DNA from: Beroe forskalii
Lineage: Eukaryota > Ctenophora > Nuda > Beroida > Beroidae
Assembly: GCA_011033025.1 (NCBI GenBank)
Contig: WFMF01000405.1
Location: forward strand, 1-64,000
Direction: 5' to 3'
DNA length: 64,000 bases
A program made the position numbers and the translations under genes. Position 1 is the stretch's first letter. The number at the start of each line of letters is the position of its first letter. A model generated the notes under the pieces. That model had not been told where the DNA came from, did no database searches, and worked only from the letters and a program-made list of their open reading frames with translations. Positions 10,396 through 23,959 of the stretch are shown piece by piece.

Positions 10396-13300
10396 ATATA
10401 TAGAATTAAATCTAATATATCACTCTTACACGCTAAATATACAAATTACAATCGCGTGTAAATATTATCAGCGCATTCATTAGAGATAATCAGTATCTCC
10501 GGTAAATGAATTATTAAGTTGAGTAGTATCATCTTGAGATGAATGGAATGAACTGAATGTAAAATATTACATCCAAGCAGTACAAGATATGTATACAATT
10601 TTGACACTGCCACACGTGATAGGCAAATGTATTATATAGACCGTATTTATAATACTGAATACCTTAGTAGGGGAAATTAAGATTAACAGATTAAGAAGGC
10701 ACGATGATTGGTTCGTGTCAAATGGACCTGTGGGTAAGCTAATAAAATGGTGGTGTCCCTGAAAAAGATGCAAATCAAGAAAAAGTAATATTTCTCCTCA
10801 CCTCAGGTCCAAGTCGTACTTCTCGTCGACATAACGCATTTTGTTTTCTCCTATTTTCCGTCGAAGGAGGTCGAAGCCAAGAGTCTTCGCTGAGCCAGGG
10901 TGATCCTGGAAACGAAGTGGAAGTTAAAAAAGGACGGTAGATTTCCTGGAAAGTTCTTTCCTAGGAATATACTGCCAAATCAATTAATCACTGAAGTTCT
11001 GGGAAATAATCCTTACAGAAATAGGATGCAATGAGCTACTCAAGGGAAAAGTTTAACCAAATCGTGAATAGTGCATAATTGATAACATTATGTTTCTATT
11101 CAAAAGAAAAAGAAAAAATGTCGAAATATGTCCTATAAATAGTCAAAAGTAAAAAATATATAAAAAAGAAATTGTTCCACCCTTAGAAATCATTAAATAC
11201 TAATATTAGTGCCGTAGTTCTAGGATAAGATACGAGGCGGCTGAACTTGCAGACCAGCTGCATTCATAGGTTCATATTACTTGAAAATCACCATCCTTAT
11301 CTTCCCGAAATTGAAAGTTTATCTTCGGGTTTTCAGCTTACATTTTTGGTTCATTACTTTTTCTGAGGGCCTGCTCGCTTTGATCACAAAATTCAACAAA
11401 TATGATGGGGATAAGATTTATTTCTGCTTGGTTTGAGACTTCGAAGACAAGGAAAATCACAATATAAATAACTAGAATTTAGGACAAGCGGGGTCTGAGG
11501 GCAGCTGCCCCTGAAGCCAGACATCTGAGCTGCGAGCACATAAAATCGTTGCCCAAATAATTTTAGAATAGAATGACAAAGCAAGGGTCTGGGGCGGCAG
11601 CACCTAGAAGCCAGACGTCCTGAGTAACTAAAATTAACGCCCTAATATGATTTTTGTGACTCATTTCTGTTTGTTGTTGCTTTCAAAACATGTGGAGCCA
11701 GATTTTGGCTCCACTGCAACTACCATGTCTACATTATTTCAATCTATCTGCCAAGCATCTGTAGAGTATTAGTAACCTTCGGTTCGTAGTTTAATATCAA
11801 AACACACTCTCAATACATGCTTTTTAAGCTGAGCATCAACTTATCAAGGACCCAGTGATGATAATTTTCGATTATTTCAGTTAATTACTTTTTCAAAGAG
11901 AAATAATTTTGATTTAAAACTAAGCTGCGCCTTGGAAAAGAAATAAACAACTTAAAAGCTAAAGATATCCTCAGATTGGGTCAGACCATGAGAAATTTGA
12001 AACTATCTTTGGTCTGAGCCTATCTTCCTAGAAATGAGATTAATCTAAATATAAGGTGGCTGCATTCAAACACATCTATCCAGAAAACGATATTAAGGAC
12101 AAACCTTCTATTTTCTCTTGGAGTTAGGTGACATTTTATCTAATGGAAGATATCCGTTCACCTCCGCAGAGCCAGGACAATTTGATAAATATGCAAACCG
12201 ACACCTTGTGAAGGTAAAGTCATATTTATAATGTTTTGAAAAGAAAATTGATTTTTGAAGACTAATCACAAACAGGGATAGTATTGTTTTTCATTTGTTG
12301 CTAAAACAAAAACATGCACTCACCAACACTGCTTAGTCTGTTAAATCAACAGTGAGGTGTAGAATGCTGAGGAGTAAAAATATACCGACCTGTAAAGTAT
12401 GAAAAGGCACAGACGAACTATTAGGTAAAAAGTGATCTTAGAGAACCAAAACTAGCACTGTCATAGAGAATTATTGTGAGAGAATACCACATGTACAATT
12501 AAGTGAATATAACTGATAATTCATACAATACATAGACAACAGCGTGCATTCGCCCTGATTAAGTAATAACTTAATTATCTTGCCATGTTATGTAACATAA
12601 TACGAGAAATATCATGTACACTCCTGTTCCTCCCTACACAATATGCGACAAAGTTAACAAATATCAACATTTTAACCAAACGACTTCCGAAACAGAAAAG
12701 GAAGGATAACAAGTGGCAACACTTCTTCAAACTCTTCTCCAGTGATTTAAATTACATGGCCATGTGTAACAATGGCATTTAATCAGCAGGGAACGAGTCA
12801 ATAATCACTGCGAGAATTCCAGGGCAACTTTTCCCATATTCACTGGGTGCATCCTGCATCAAGTTACAAATCAAGTTACCTAGTTAACACCCATTGCTGC
12901 AGTCCTAGCTGCAAAGCTCCACGAGGGTAGTTAATTCCAGTTATTGTTACCGCAGGATGCTCAAGGTATAACAAACCAAAATAAAATGTTCTTTTGACTT
13001 TTGGAACAAACAAAATTTCTGCTTCGAGGACAGGTATATGAGTATAAATGCGCTTAATGAGTCCCTTAAATCATTGATGACAACACACAAACCCTCCTAG
13101 GAAGGTAAAATACGAAGAGAAATTCTTGCTAAACGAGAGTATAGACTGAAACAGCAATCTAAAAAGCTCTGTCTTATTTCTAAGTCTGTGCAGTTCTTGG
13201 TATTTAGACTCAGTTTTAAAATAGGTAGATGACATGATGAAAACAACGTCAACACTTTGCTACACTAAACGGACTAAACTAATACTTCTAACCAGTAGAG

Positions 13301-13655
13301 CGTTGCTATGACTCGTACTACAGCTGCTACTTGATAACAACTGTTCTAATCACCAACTACCCGCCAAACCTCACTGGAATGTGTATTCTTACTCAGGTAT
13401 ACCCAAACAAGCACTACCAGGAATTTTAGATGCAATCCCGGAATGTAGCCCAATGGTCTAATCTGGTGTTTTCTGGTGCTTGAAGTAAGATTTAATAATA
13501 AGAATGATGTCTTACCTAAATGCCTATTAACTGAGAAGTGAGAAATGGTATTTGAGTTTTTCTTAGAAATAACTCGCTTTACAAGTTAAAGATGAAATAA
13601 TTGACATTCTAGCGGATCTATATGAAAACATTTCAGATGATTGATATTCTTAATG
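10396..13655. other. long stretch with no supported gene
   Basis: AT-rich sequence. The only structure noted is a pair of related segments at about 11490-11530 and 11585-11625, sharing GGGTCTG...GGCAGC...GAAGCCAGAC. The open frames at 11393-11584 (minus) and 12585-12782 (plus) have no recognisable features. Confidence 0.4.
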
Positions 13656-13659
13656 TGAG

Positions 13660-13945
13660 ACCAGAGACACATAACAGAATCTGGTCTGGAGATATTTAGA
13701 GACGTAAAGACACTGGTATCAAGTGAGACATAATCTGGTCTGGGGATAATCCCAGACGTAGAGACACTGGTATCAAGTGAGACATAATCTAGTCAGGGGA
13801 TAATCTCAGAGAAACACTGGTATTATAAGTGAGACATGAGACTAATGAACAGTGAGACATAATTATAAGTCTGGGGATAGTCCCAGACGGGATAGAGACA
13901 CTGTAACAAGTAGACATAATCTGGTCTGGGATAGTCCCAGTAACG
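13660..13945. repeat. ~54-bp tandem repeat
   Basis: About five degenerate copies of a unit containing AATCTGGTCTGGGGATAATC, CCCAGACG, AGACACTGGTAT and AAGTGAGACAT. Later copies are shortened. Confidence 0.85.
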
Positions 13946-13949
13946 TGAG

Positions 13950-14165
13950 GATTACAAAGGGATATTATAGGTGGGGATTAGGAGACTAGGCGGGGATTAT
14001 AACCTACTACTGGGGATTAGAATAGGGCGATTATAACCTTTGAGACGAGAGGACCCAAGGTTAGGACCTACTGGGGGATTCGAAAACAGGGCTACTGTGG
14101 GGATAAGGAAAAGAGGGTGGAAACAGGCGGGGATTGCAGGACTGGGATTGCAGCTCACCTTTCTT
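13950..14165. repeat. degenerate GGGGATTA-type repeat
   Basis: Irregular recurrences of GGGGATTATAACC and GGGGATTNGAA follow directly after the 54-bp array. Open frames on both strands here, one reading into a GTGTGT run, are by-products. Confidence 0.6.
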
Positions 14166-14477
14166 CGAGGGAAGGAGTATGTGTGTGTACGTGTGTGTGT
14201 GTGTGAAGACAAAACAATTCGAAACAGTGCGAGCACAATTGACAATATAGTACAGGGTACGGATTAACTAACACAGGAATCACTATAACTAACCCTCTCT
14301 CCCTCTCTCCCTGCTCTCTGACGGAGGATATATTTATTACACGGTGCACACACTCAGACATACACACACATCTTCACACTAACTGATAAAAACACGGTAT
14401 GTACACTCACAGCTGACACATTCAGAGGCCCTACATACACTTAGATCGTGGGAGGTGTAAGGGGACACGGTGATACA

Positions 14478-14572
14478 GGGCTGTTAATGACGATAAAAAG
14501 TTGATGATTTTTGATAAAAGTTGATGATTTTGATGAAGTTGATGATTTTCACGAGAGTTGATGATTTTGACA
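14478..14572. repeat. GTTGATGATTTT short tandem repeat
   Basis: Four to five imperfect copies of a unit of about 20 bp containing AGTTGATGATTTT. Confidence 0.85.
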
Positions 14573-15949
14573 TGCCAAGTTGAATATTATTCAAGAAACA
14601 TAACATATAAACTCACCTCTCACTGCGCCACACAAAGTTAATATTTAACAATTAACAAGTGTTAATAAAGATGGAAATGTAATAAAAACTTTGGTGCTGT
14701 GGGTATTATAAAAATAGACGTTTTTAAAAAACATATTATATTTCGTAAAGCAATACGACACACGATATTATATTATGTTGTAGCATGATAATTTACCAGT
14801 AATAAATTTGTCCTGATTCGGAAAGCTGGTGGTGTACGAACCTTTGCCGTTAGGGGTTTCGGAACGGCTGCGACATTAACATGATATATATAACTTGCTG
14901 TATATAATACTGACAATAACATCAGGGGAGTCAGAGGAATGAAATGCTGCGCGGAGTGAATAGGCGGGGTGACAACTCCAGCTGACCTCTGGGAACTGGT
15001 ATAATTCCCTCACTCACAGCCGCCTACCAGTTGCACAGGACATTTAACATAGAGTTTACAAAGGAGCAAAGCCGGACAAATCCGAGATAGGAAACAAGTC
15101 TCCCGGGGGAAGGTAGGAGTAGGGCGATAAAGCCTAAAAACAGGAGGCAGAGGTGTATAACATGTTATATGGGAAGCTGACCTATATACGATGATATAAT
15201 GCCCACCTGATTGATGCGATGATAGGTGGGTTATGAGGCTTTTATATTGACTCCTATATATTATGTATGTTAGGATATATGCTGTGATATATCTACAGTT
15301 AAGTGGCTGAGTGATGATCGTATTGACTTACTCCGACACGATGATCAGGTCCGAAGAGGGGTGAGGAGTCCTGAAGCAGTTCATATCGCGAGTAAAGCAA
15401 ACACTCCCCAGTTAGATAAGAATAGAGAATGTCTCTCTCTATCACATTAGTAGTTCTTCCTACGAGTGGCAGTGAGATAAGAAAAGAGAAAGTTTTAAAC
15501 TATATTTTATAACACTCCTTCTTCTTCTCCTATTATAATAGCAGCATTAGTAGAAGTACCTACATGCTATAACAAGTGCAAAGAGTGACAACCATAAGTA
15601 TGACAAACTACTATAAGGTATCACGGTCTAAGTAGTAGTATAAAGTGCAGCAGTATATAAGATGATTGATACCAATGAATATCTATAAGTTGTCATGCAC
15701 ATGAGTCATATGGCAATACTGCTACAGATGCGACAAAGGAAGAATAGGCAGTGAGTCACTAAGCGACCATAGGACTATGGAAATGACGTCATGTTTGACT
15801 GGGGCCTGTGAAGGCAGTGAGTATCACTCTATCAGTTGGTCGGTGCATCTGGTAATATAAGCGGGATACACCTGCATGCTAAAGAACATTGTCCCCACTA
15901 AAGCACATCTTACAGTGTCCAACACACAAATCTTACATAATCAGCTCAC
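14573..15949. other. no gene seen
   Basis: Unique-looking sequence ahead of the giant 24-bp array. No domain, tRNA or TIR element was recognised. Confidence 0.4.
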
Positions 15950-18900
15950 AAAATGCACAGGGACATTCCACTATCTAAGAATTACTCGGTGAGGTGGGAT
16001 AATGTAGTGTGCTCGGACACCTTACTCAAAGAACAGGACACAGTGTGCTCAAAAACAGGGACACTCCTCACTCTCCGAACAGGGACACTTCACTCAAAGA
16101 ACAGGGACACCTCACTCAAAGAACAGGGACACAGAACAGGACACACCTCACTCAAAGAACAGGGACACACCTCAACAAAGAACAGGGACACTTCACCAAA
16201 GAACAGGGACACACCTCACTCAAAGAACAGGGACACACCTCACTCAAAGAACAGGGACACACCTCACTCAAAGAACAGGACACACCACTCAAGAACAGGA
16301 CACACCTCACTCAAAGAACAGGGACACCTCACTCAAAGAACAGGGACACACCTCACTCAGAGGACAGGGACATACCTCACTCAAAGAACAGGGACACCTC
16401 ACTCAAAGAACAGGGACACTCAAAGAACAGGGACACACCTCACTCAAAGAACAGGGACACACCTCACTCAAAGAACAGGGACACAAAGAACAGGACACCA
16501 CTCAAAGAACAGGGACACACCTCACTCAAAGAACAGGGACACACCTCACTCAAAAGAACAGGGACACACTTCACTCGACAAAGAACAGGGACACACCTCA
16601 CTCAAAGAACAGGGACACACCTCACTCAAAGAACAGGGACACACCTCACTCAAAGAACAGGGACACACCTCACCAAGAACAGGGACCACCTCACTCAAAA
16701 GAACAGGGACACACCTCACTCAAAGAACAGGGACACACCTCACTCAAAGAACAGGGACAAAGAAACACACCTCACTCAAAGAACAGGGACACACCACCAA
16801 AGAACAGGGACACACCTCACTCAAAGAACAGGGACACACTCACTCAAAGAACAGGGACACACCTCACTCAAAGAACAGGGACACACCTCACTCAAAGAAC
16901 AGGACACACCTCACTCAAAGAACAGGGACACACCCCTCACTCAAAGAACAGGGACACACCTCACTCAAAGAACAGGGACACACCTCACTCAAAGAACAGG
17001 GACACACCTCACTCAAAGAACAGGGACACACTTCACTCAAAGAACAGGGACACACCTCACTCAAAGAACAGGGACACACCTCACTCAAAGAACAGGGACA
17101 CACCTCACCAAAGAACAGGGACACACCCTCACTCAAAGAACAGGGACACACCTCACTCAAAGAACAGGGACACACCTCACTCAAAAGAACAGGGACACAC
17201 CTCACTCAAAGAACAGGACACACCTCACTCAAAGAACAGGGACACACCTCACTCAAAGAACAGGGACACACCTCACCAAAGAACAGGGACACACCTCACT
17301 CAAAGAACAGGGACACACTCACTCAAAGAACAGGGACACACCTCACTCAAAGAACAGGGACACACCTCACTCAAAGAACAGGGACACACCTCACTCAAAG
17401 AACAGGGACACACCTCACTCAAAGAACAGGGACACACCTCACTCAAAGAACAGGGACACACCTCACTCAAAGAACAGGGACACACCTCACTCAAAGAACA
17501 GGGACACACCTCACTCAAAGAACAGGGACACACCTCACTCAAAGAACAGGGACACACCTCACTCAAAGAACAGGGACACACCTCACTCCAAAGAACAGGG
17601 ACACACCTCACTCAAAGAACAGGGACACACCTCACTCAAAGAACAGGGACACACCTCACTCAAAGAACAGGACACACCTCACTCAAAAAGAACAGGGACA
17701 CACCTCACTCAAAGAACAGGGACACACCTCACTCAAAGAACAGGGACACACCTCACTCAAAGAACAGGGACACACCTCACTCAAACAAAGAACAGGGACA
17801 CACCTCACTCAAAGAACAGGGACACACCTCACTCAAAGAACAGGGACACACCTCACTCAAAGAACAGGGACACACCTCACTCAAAGAACAGGGACACACC
17901 TCACTCAAAGAACAGGGACACACCTCACTCAAAGAACAGGGACACACCTCACTCAAAGAACAGGGACACACCTCACTCAAAGAACAGGGACACACCTCAC
18001 TCACTCAAAGAACAGGGACACACCTCACTCAAAGAACAGGGACACACCTCACTCAAGAAGAACAGGGACACACACCTCACTCAAAGAACAGGGACACACC
18101 TCACTCAAAGAACAGGGACACACCTCACTCAAAGAACAGGACACACCTCACTCAAAGAACAGGGACACACCTCACTCAAAGAACAGGGACACACCACCTC
18201 ACTCAAAGAACAGGGACAACTTCACTCAAAGAACAGGGACACACTTCACTCAAAGAACAGGGACACACCTCACTCAAAGAACAGGGACACACTTCACTCA
18301 AAGAACAGGGACACACCTCACTCAAAGAACAGGGACACACCTCACTCAAAGAACAGGGACACACCTCACTCAAAGAACAGGGACACACCTCACTCAAAGA
18401 ACAGGGACACACCTCACTCAAAGAACAGGGACACACCTCACTCAAAGAACAGGGACACACCTCACTCAAAGAACAGGGACAGGGACACACCTCACTCACA
18501 GAACAGGGACACACTTCACTCAAAGAACAGGGACAAACCTCACTCAAAGAACAGGGACACACCTCACTCAAAGAACAGGGACACACCTCAACAAAGAACA
18601 GGACACACCTCACTCAAAGAACAGGGACACACCTCACTCAAAGAACAGGGACACACCTCACTCAAAGAACAGGGACACACCTCACTCAAAGAACAGGGAC
18701 ACACCTCACTCAAAGAACAGGGACACACCTCACTCAAAGAACAGGGACACACCTCACTCAAAGAACAGGGACACACCTCACTCAAAGAACAGGGACACAC
18801 CTCACTCAAAGAACAGGGAAACACCTCACTCACAGAACAGGGACACACCTCACTCAAAGAACAGGGACACACCTCACTCAAAGAACAGGGACACACCTCA

Positions 18901-19265
18901 CTCAAAGAACAGGGACACACTTCACTCAAAGAACAGGGACACACCTCACTCAAAGAACAGGGACAAACCTCACTCACAGAACAGGGACACACCTCACTCA
19001 CAGAACAGGGACACACCTCACTCAAAGAACAGGGACACACCTCACTCAAAGAACAGGGACACACCTCACTCACAGAACAGGGACACACCTCACTCAAAGA
19101 ATAGGGACACACCTCACTCACAGAACAGGGACACACCTCACTCAAAGAACAGGGACACACCTCACTCAAAGAACAGGGACACACTTCACTCAAAGAACAG
19201 GGACACACCTCACTCAAAGAACAGGGACACACCTCACTCAAAGAACAGGGACACACCTCACTCAC
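15950..19265. repeat. giant 24-bp minisatellite (about 135 copies)
   Basis: Unit CCTCACTCAAAGAACAGGGA plus CACA. The left third (to about 17100) has many shortened or longer units. The right two thirds are mostly exact, with scattered CTTCACT, CTCACAG and ACAAAC variants. The unit contains no stop in any of the three plus-strand frames and is also open in one minus-strand frame, which explains open frames of over 1,000 codons. Because the repeat frame changes at indels while staying open, I do not call it a protein gene. The right edge stops sharply at CGAAGGGCCGTG. Confidence 0.97.
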
Positions 19266-22200
19266 GAAGGGCCGTGTTAATTCACGGTGCAGTGTAGGAG
19301 ATACCCATCGTATCTTCTGGGTATTTTACCTTGACTACGATGACTGGAAACCAATACAATATCTAGATAATATCTTACAACAACCTACGAGATATGTACG
19401 GAGAATATCGTTAAGATGTCAGAGCACGTCGTGCAACGTGGCCTGATCAACTGCTCGGTTACTGAAGGTGTGTGCGCTGCTTGCGGTGAGCAGACAATCA
19501 GCTTTATTAAAAACAATCAATTACTGATGGAGTGAGCAGGACAATGGGCGCGGTTCAATGGCACCGCATGGTCCAGTGAATGGGTCCTATTTAAACGCAA
19601 AATAAAGAAGCAACGAATTCAAAGGAGTCAGATTGAGATAGAATCGCAAGCAAAAGCAATTGGGTATCTATCGTAAATAATAATTTGTGTTTCCATGATA
19701 ATTGATCCAGCAAGCAGTTTTTCAATATTCAGAAAAACGTCAAACGGACATCGAAAGCAATTAACAATTAAAATTTGAATTTGATCAGAAATAATCAGAA
19801 AACCTTTATCTCCATGACGACCTAGACGTTTATTGCCAAAATTACCAATCAAATAAAGATTAGCAAACAGATGGCGAAGAAACTGTGCAATAACAATCAC
19901 ATTCGCAGAGCGGTGTTTAAACGTGTAAATTACGCTGAGAACCATCGTATCAAGTAAAAGCGGTGTTTTTATCAGATCATGAGATGTTCGTGTGACACTG
20001 TGTCATGAGATGTTCGTGTGACAATGTGTCCCTGTTTAACAGCCCACACTGACAGTGACATTTTAATATTAGCTCTTATTCACAAGAACTCCGAATTTTC
20101 TTATTCTAGGAACACCGCCTTCAGTTTAAAGTAGGTACTGCATTATGGTTTAAAAAACTTTCCAGATTTATGAAATTTCATCACTTCATGTCTTGATATA
20201 GATTCGAAGAAGTTTCCTATTATGTCTAACGTCATTCTATGAATTGACCAAATGTCTGCTATCTTAAGATGTGAATCAAAGCTTTTAAAAGTGGCTCTTC
20301 CTCTCCACTTCAGATGTTTGGAGGACTCACCAGTACCAATTGCTCAATTCAGGTTTACGTTTGTAAGTATCAAATAAATTTCATTTGAGAACGTGACTCT
20401 TGAAATCACTTCAGAACTTAGTACGAATCTTTCCAGATTAAAGTACCAATTCAGAACGCCCTACCATGTCCATAACCAGGTGGTTTCCATTACCGAATTA
20501 ACACTTAATGCATGTCATGCTATACTACTGTTCGGATAAATCAGCAGAGATGTAGCATCGTCTCGTCGCAAACTGAATGCAGGTTGTAAACCATGATAGT
20601 GACTTAACAGTATTAAGACAAGTGTGTAGTGAATATGCACGAACAGACCGCCCCCATGTAATATTAATACATATCACACGGCATGCTAGATCTGATGTAA
20701 ACATCCGGTCCAGCTACTGGGACAGACAAAGCAGCGATACAGACAACATAATGCTTGCAATTAAGGGAATGTTAAGAATACTAAACATGTTTTTATATAA
20801 GCATGAGAATGACGAAGCCCATCTAATTATCTAATTATATAATAGCCATGACTCGTGTGATTACGGTTTACACATAACTGATAATAACCTGAAGGCTGAA
20901 CGTCATTACCAATTACAAAATGTCATGCCTAATCAACTACAACATGTGTTAACCCAATAGAAAGTGATAATTAAACTGAATAATTAACATTATTTAAGAG
21001 CATATGCAATATGCATAGAAATAATGTATAAAGAGTGGATCATAAAGTAAGGAGAAGTCTCCATCTTGAACAGAAAAGAAATTATGGTAGTAGGGGGGGG
21101 GGTCGGCGATTTATGATCCACCCTGTAAAAACTCATTTCTCTTGGCTGAGCAAAGGAAAGATCACTATTCGAAGCACTTTTCACCAAGATCAAGACAACA
21201 TCAATGATCAAAAAAAGGTAGGGCACAAAACTTAATTAATGCAATGTTCTGCAAAGCTCTGCTGACTATATTAACGGAAAAGAAAGCAAAACCTTAGTTT
21301 CGGGGTGTGGTGGCTATAACTGTAACTACATTGTTCATTGCTGGTGATGATCCGTGTTATTAGTAGGCAGAAACACGGCGTGTTCAGCGCTGAGTTTTAC
21401 AGAAACAGGCGGTGGTTAGGTGCACATCAGTAACACATTCTAAACTCAGATAATGACATCACTGTTATTTGTACGTGTCAATTGCGAGTCAGCGATCCAA
21501 TATAATAACAATTCACATTCCAAATTACGACCAGTGATACCCGAAAGACAAAAATAGCAAACCCAAAAACTTCATAGTTACAGAAGAAAAGAATGCTTAT
21601 AAGTCACGGAAACAATAGAAAGACTTATTCAGGGTGTGGCATGTGGATCCTAATTAATTGCTGATGATAATTCATCTTCCGTGTGACATTTTTACAGATT
21701 CTTTATTCAATGCGCGCGAGGCTTTTCAGCGCATTGATTGGAGAATTCATAAACTCCGTGGATTTGAAACGTACCGATTGCTCCGTCGCATGATACGCGA
21801 TCATATGACTTATTAAAACGTCACAGCTTTTGCATGGTTTGAGCAGGAGATATGATCTTGGTTGCAAAGTGTTATTGTGAAGGTGGTTTTCAGAATAAAA
21901 CCCGTGCGGTACTACGGATGTGTAGGAATGAAATGTGAGGGTAGGGGAAGACATTAACTTTGGAAATTGACATTTTATTGGATAATATTGACCTAATGAC
22001 GTACGAAGGAAAGTACATGAAGAATGTCACCTACTTTGTGTGGACAAAAGGTGTGTTGGTGGGGTTGTGCCCCTCTCAAGTTTATAAAGGTTCATTTAAA
22101 ATCCTTGAAGTTTAATTGAAAGAGTTCCGATGCTTTTAGAACAACTCACGACGACCAAAAGACAATATTCAATAAAATAAGGTGGATAACAACAATGATG

Positions 22201-22920
22201 GGTGCCACTCTAAACTAAGGAAGTGATCGAAAAGTTGATCAAACTATGGAAATAAGGACGTTCTCTAGTCTCAAGTACCTATCATTCATATGCGTCATTT
22301 AGCTGCAAAGCTGCACATCGCACACTACAGCCACACTAAAACACAAGGGTTGCAGGGTACAGTAAATTAATAAAGCGGAATGAGAAAATCAAGAGAAAAA
22401 AGGCCGGCGTATGTATGTACTCCGTATACTAAATAAGTACCTAGAACGTATACCGTATAAATTAAAGGGAGTGTGCGGAATAAAGTGTACTCCTCCTAGA
22501 TAGCTGAAGTCAGGTGTAAATTGAGTGAGTGCAAAGTGCAACATCGACTGCTCCTCCCTCCAAAGAGAGTTACTTGAAAGTGTACACATATACATTATAC
22601 ACGCTACGTACATACACCAAGTGTAGAGTGGTGTGACGTATTAAAGTCACGTGGTAGTTGGAGAGGGTGGGGTATGCAATCCAATTAGCTGACACATGTG
22701 TGATAATTGAGTGAAGTTCTGGGGAGTGCCGAGCTTGATTAAAGCAAAGAAAAGATTTGTGATGACGGTGAAATTATATGCCTGTATACGCCTCTTGTTG
22801 TAACTTTGTTTTACGGTAAAACAGTTGGAAGAGTTTGCCCTGGGGCACATTTGTCATTCATATCACATTTACAAGCGCTGAAAAGGATACGCAACGAAAA
22901 AACCACAAAAATATAAAGTG
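19266..22920. other. long stretch with no firmly supported gene
   Basis: Two ATG-started open frames are the only coding hints: 105 codons on minus (19628-19945) and 85 codons on plus (20577-20834). Neither has a recognisable domain, partner exon or signal. A direct repeat of GAGATGTTCGTGTGAC lies near 19981-20022. Confidence 0.35.
21031..21125. mobile_element. 95-bp mini-MITE with TA target site (mariner-like)
   Basis: The ends are AAGAGTGGATCATAAAG and the inverted TTTATGATCCACCCTG, flanked by TA on both sides. The interior includes a G-run. Size, TA flanks and end sequence suit a Tc1/mariner-derived miniature element, and there is no coding capacity. Confidence 0.6.
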
Positions 22921-22924
22921 AACA

Positions 22925-23500
22925 ACTTAACCGGCAACCCACTCTACGTGTCTGAGTAAAACAACCCGCAACCCACTCTACGTGACTGAGTGAAACAACC
23001 CGCAACCCACTCTACGTGTCTGAGTGAAACAACCCGCAACCCACTCTACGTGTCTGAGTGAAACAACCCGCAACCCACTCTACGTGTCTCAGTGAAGCAA
23101 CCCGCAACCCACTCTACGTGTCTGAGTGAAACAACCCGCAACCCACTCTACGTGTCAGAGTGAAACAACCCGTAACCCACTCTACGTGTCTGAGTGAAAC
23201 AACCCGCAACCCACTACGTGTCTGAGTGAAACAACCCGCAACCCACTCTACGTGTCTCAGTGAAGCAACCCGCAACCCACTCTACGTGTCTGAGTGAAAC
23301 AACCCGCAACCCACTCTACGTGTCTGAGTGAAACAACCCGCAACCCACTCTACGTGTCTGAGTGAAACAACCCGCAACCCACTCTACGTGTCTGAGTGAA
23401 ACAACCCGCAACCCACTCCACGTGTCAGAGTGAAACAACCCGCAACCCACTCTACGTGTCTAGTGAAACAACCCGCAACCCACTCTGAGTGAAACATCTC
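22925..23500. repeat. 34-bp minisatellite (about 17 copies)
   Basis: Unit CAACCCGCAACCCACTCTAC plus GTGTCTGAGTGAAA. Copies are nearly identical, with a few single changes (CTCAG, TCAGAG, CCACGTG). The last unit is truncated near 23500. Confidence 0.95.
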
Positions 23501-23959
23501 ACAACGTTAACGAGCTAATACTAGAACAGGAGGGATACAGAGCGTGCACGTGTGAGAAGCTGGCAAACGTGCGGTAAAAATGCTGCGCGCGAACAATGGG
23601 AGTCCGCGTGTGACGTCATTATCATGCGTTGAAACGGTGAGTTGATGACGTGTGCGATCCTACTGGTCCGGAGCAAACGTGTTGAAACTAGGCGTGGTTA
23701 TATTGATGACGGTTTTAAGTAAATTCTTACATTAGATATATAAATATATAGACAGCTCAGTGAAGCATTATTGCGGAGTGAATATTATACTTTTATTATT
23801 GCATATATTTCGTATTTTACTACTGTCACGATGATGTTATACTATATACGCTCAAAAGCCAAAAAGCGTGGGATTTTCACAATGCAATGGGTAAATCATT
23901 GGATTATTTGTTGCTTCTCATTGCAAACTGGACTGTAATTGGTTGGTCGATCTTAATTA

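Noticed and set aside
15953-19297. 1,114-codon plus-strand open frame as a repeat protein
   Set aside because: The frame stays open only because the 24-bp unit lacks stops in every forward frame; indels change the encoded repeat freely, so there is no sign of protein-level selection.
22925-23500. CRISPR array
   Set aside because: The units follow each other with no variable spacers; it is a plain minisatellite in eukaryotic DNA.
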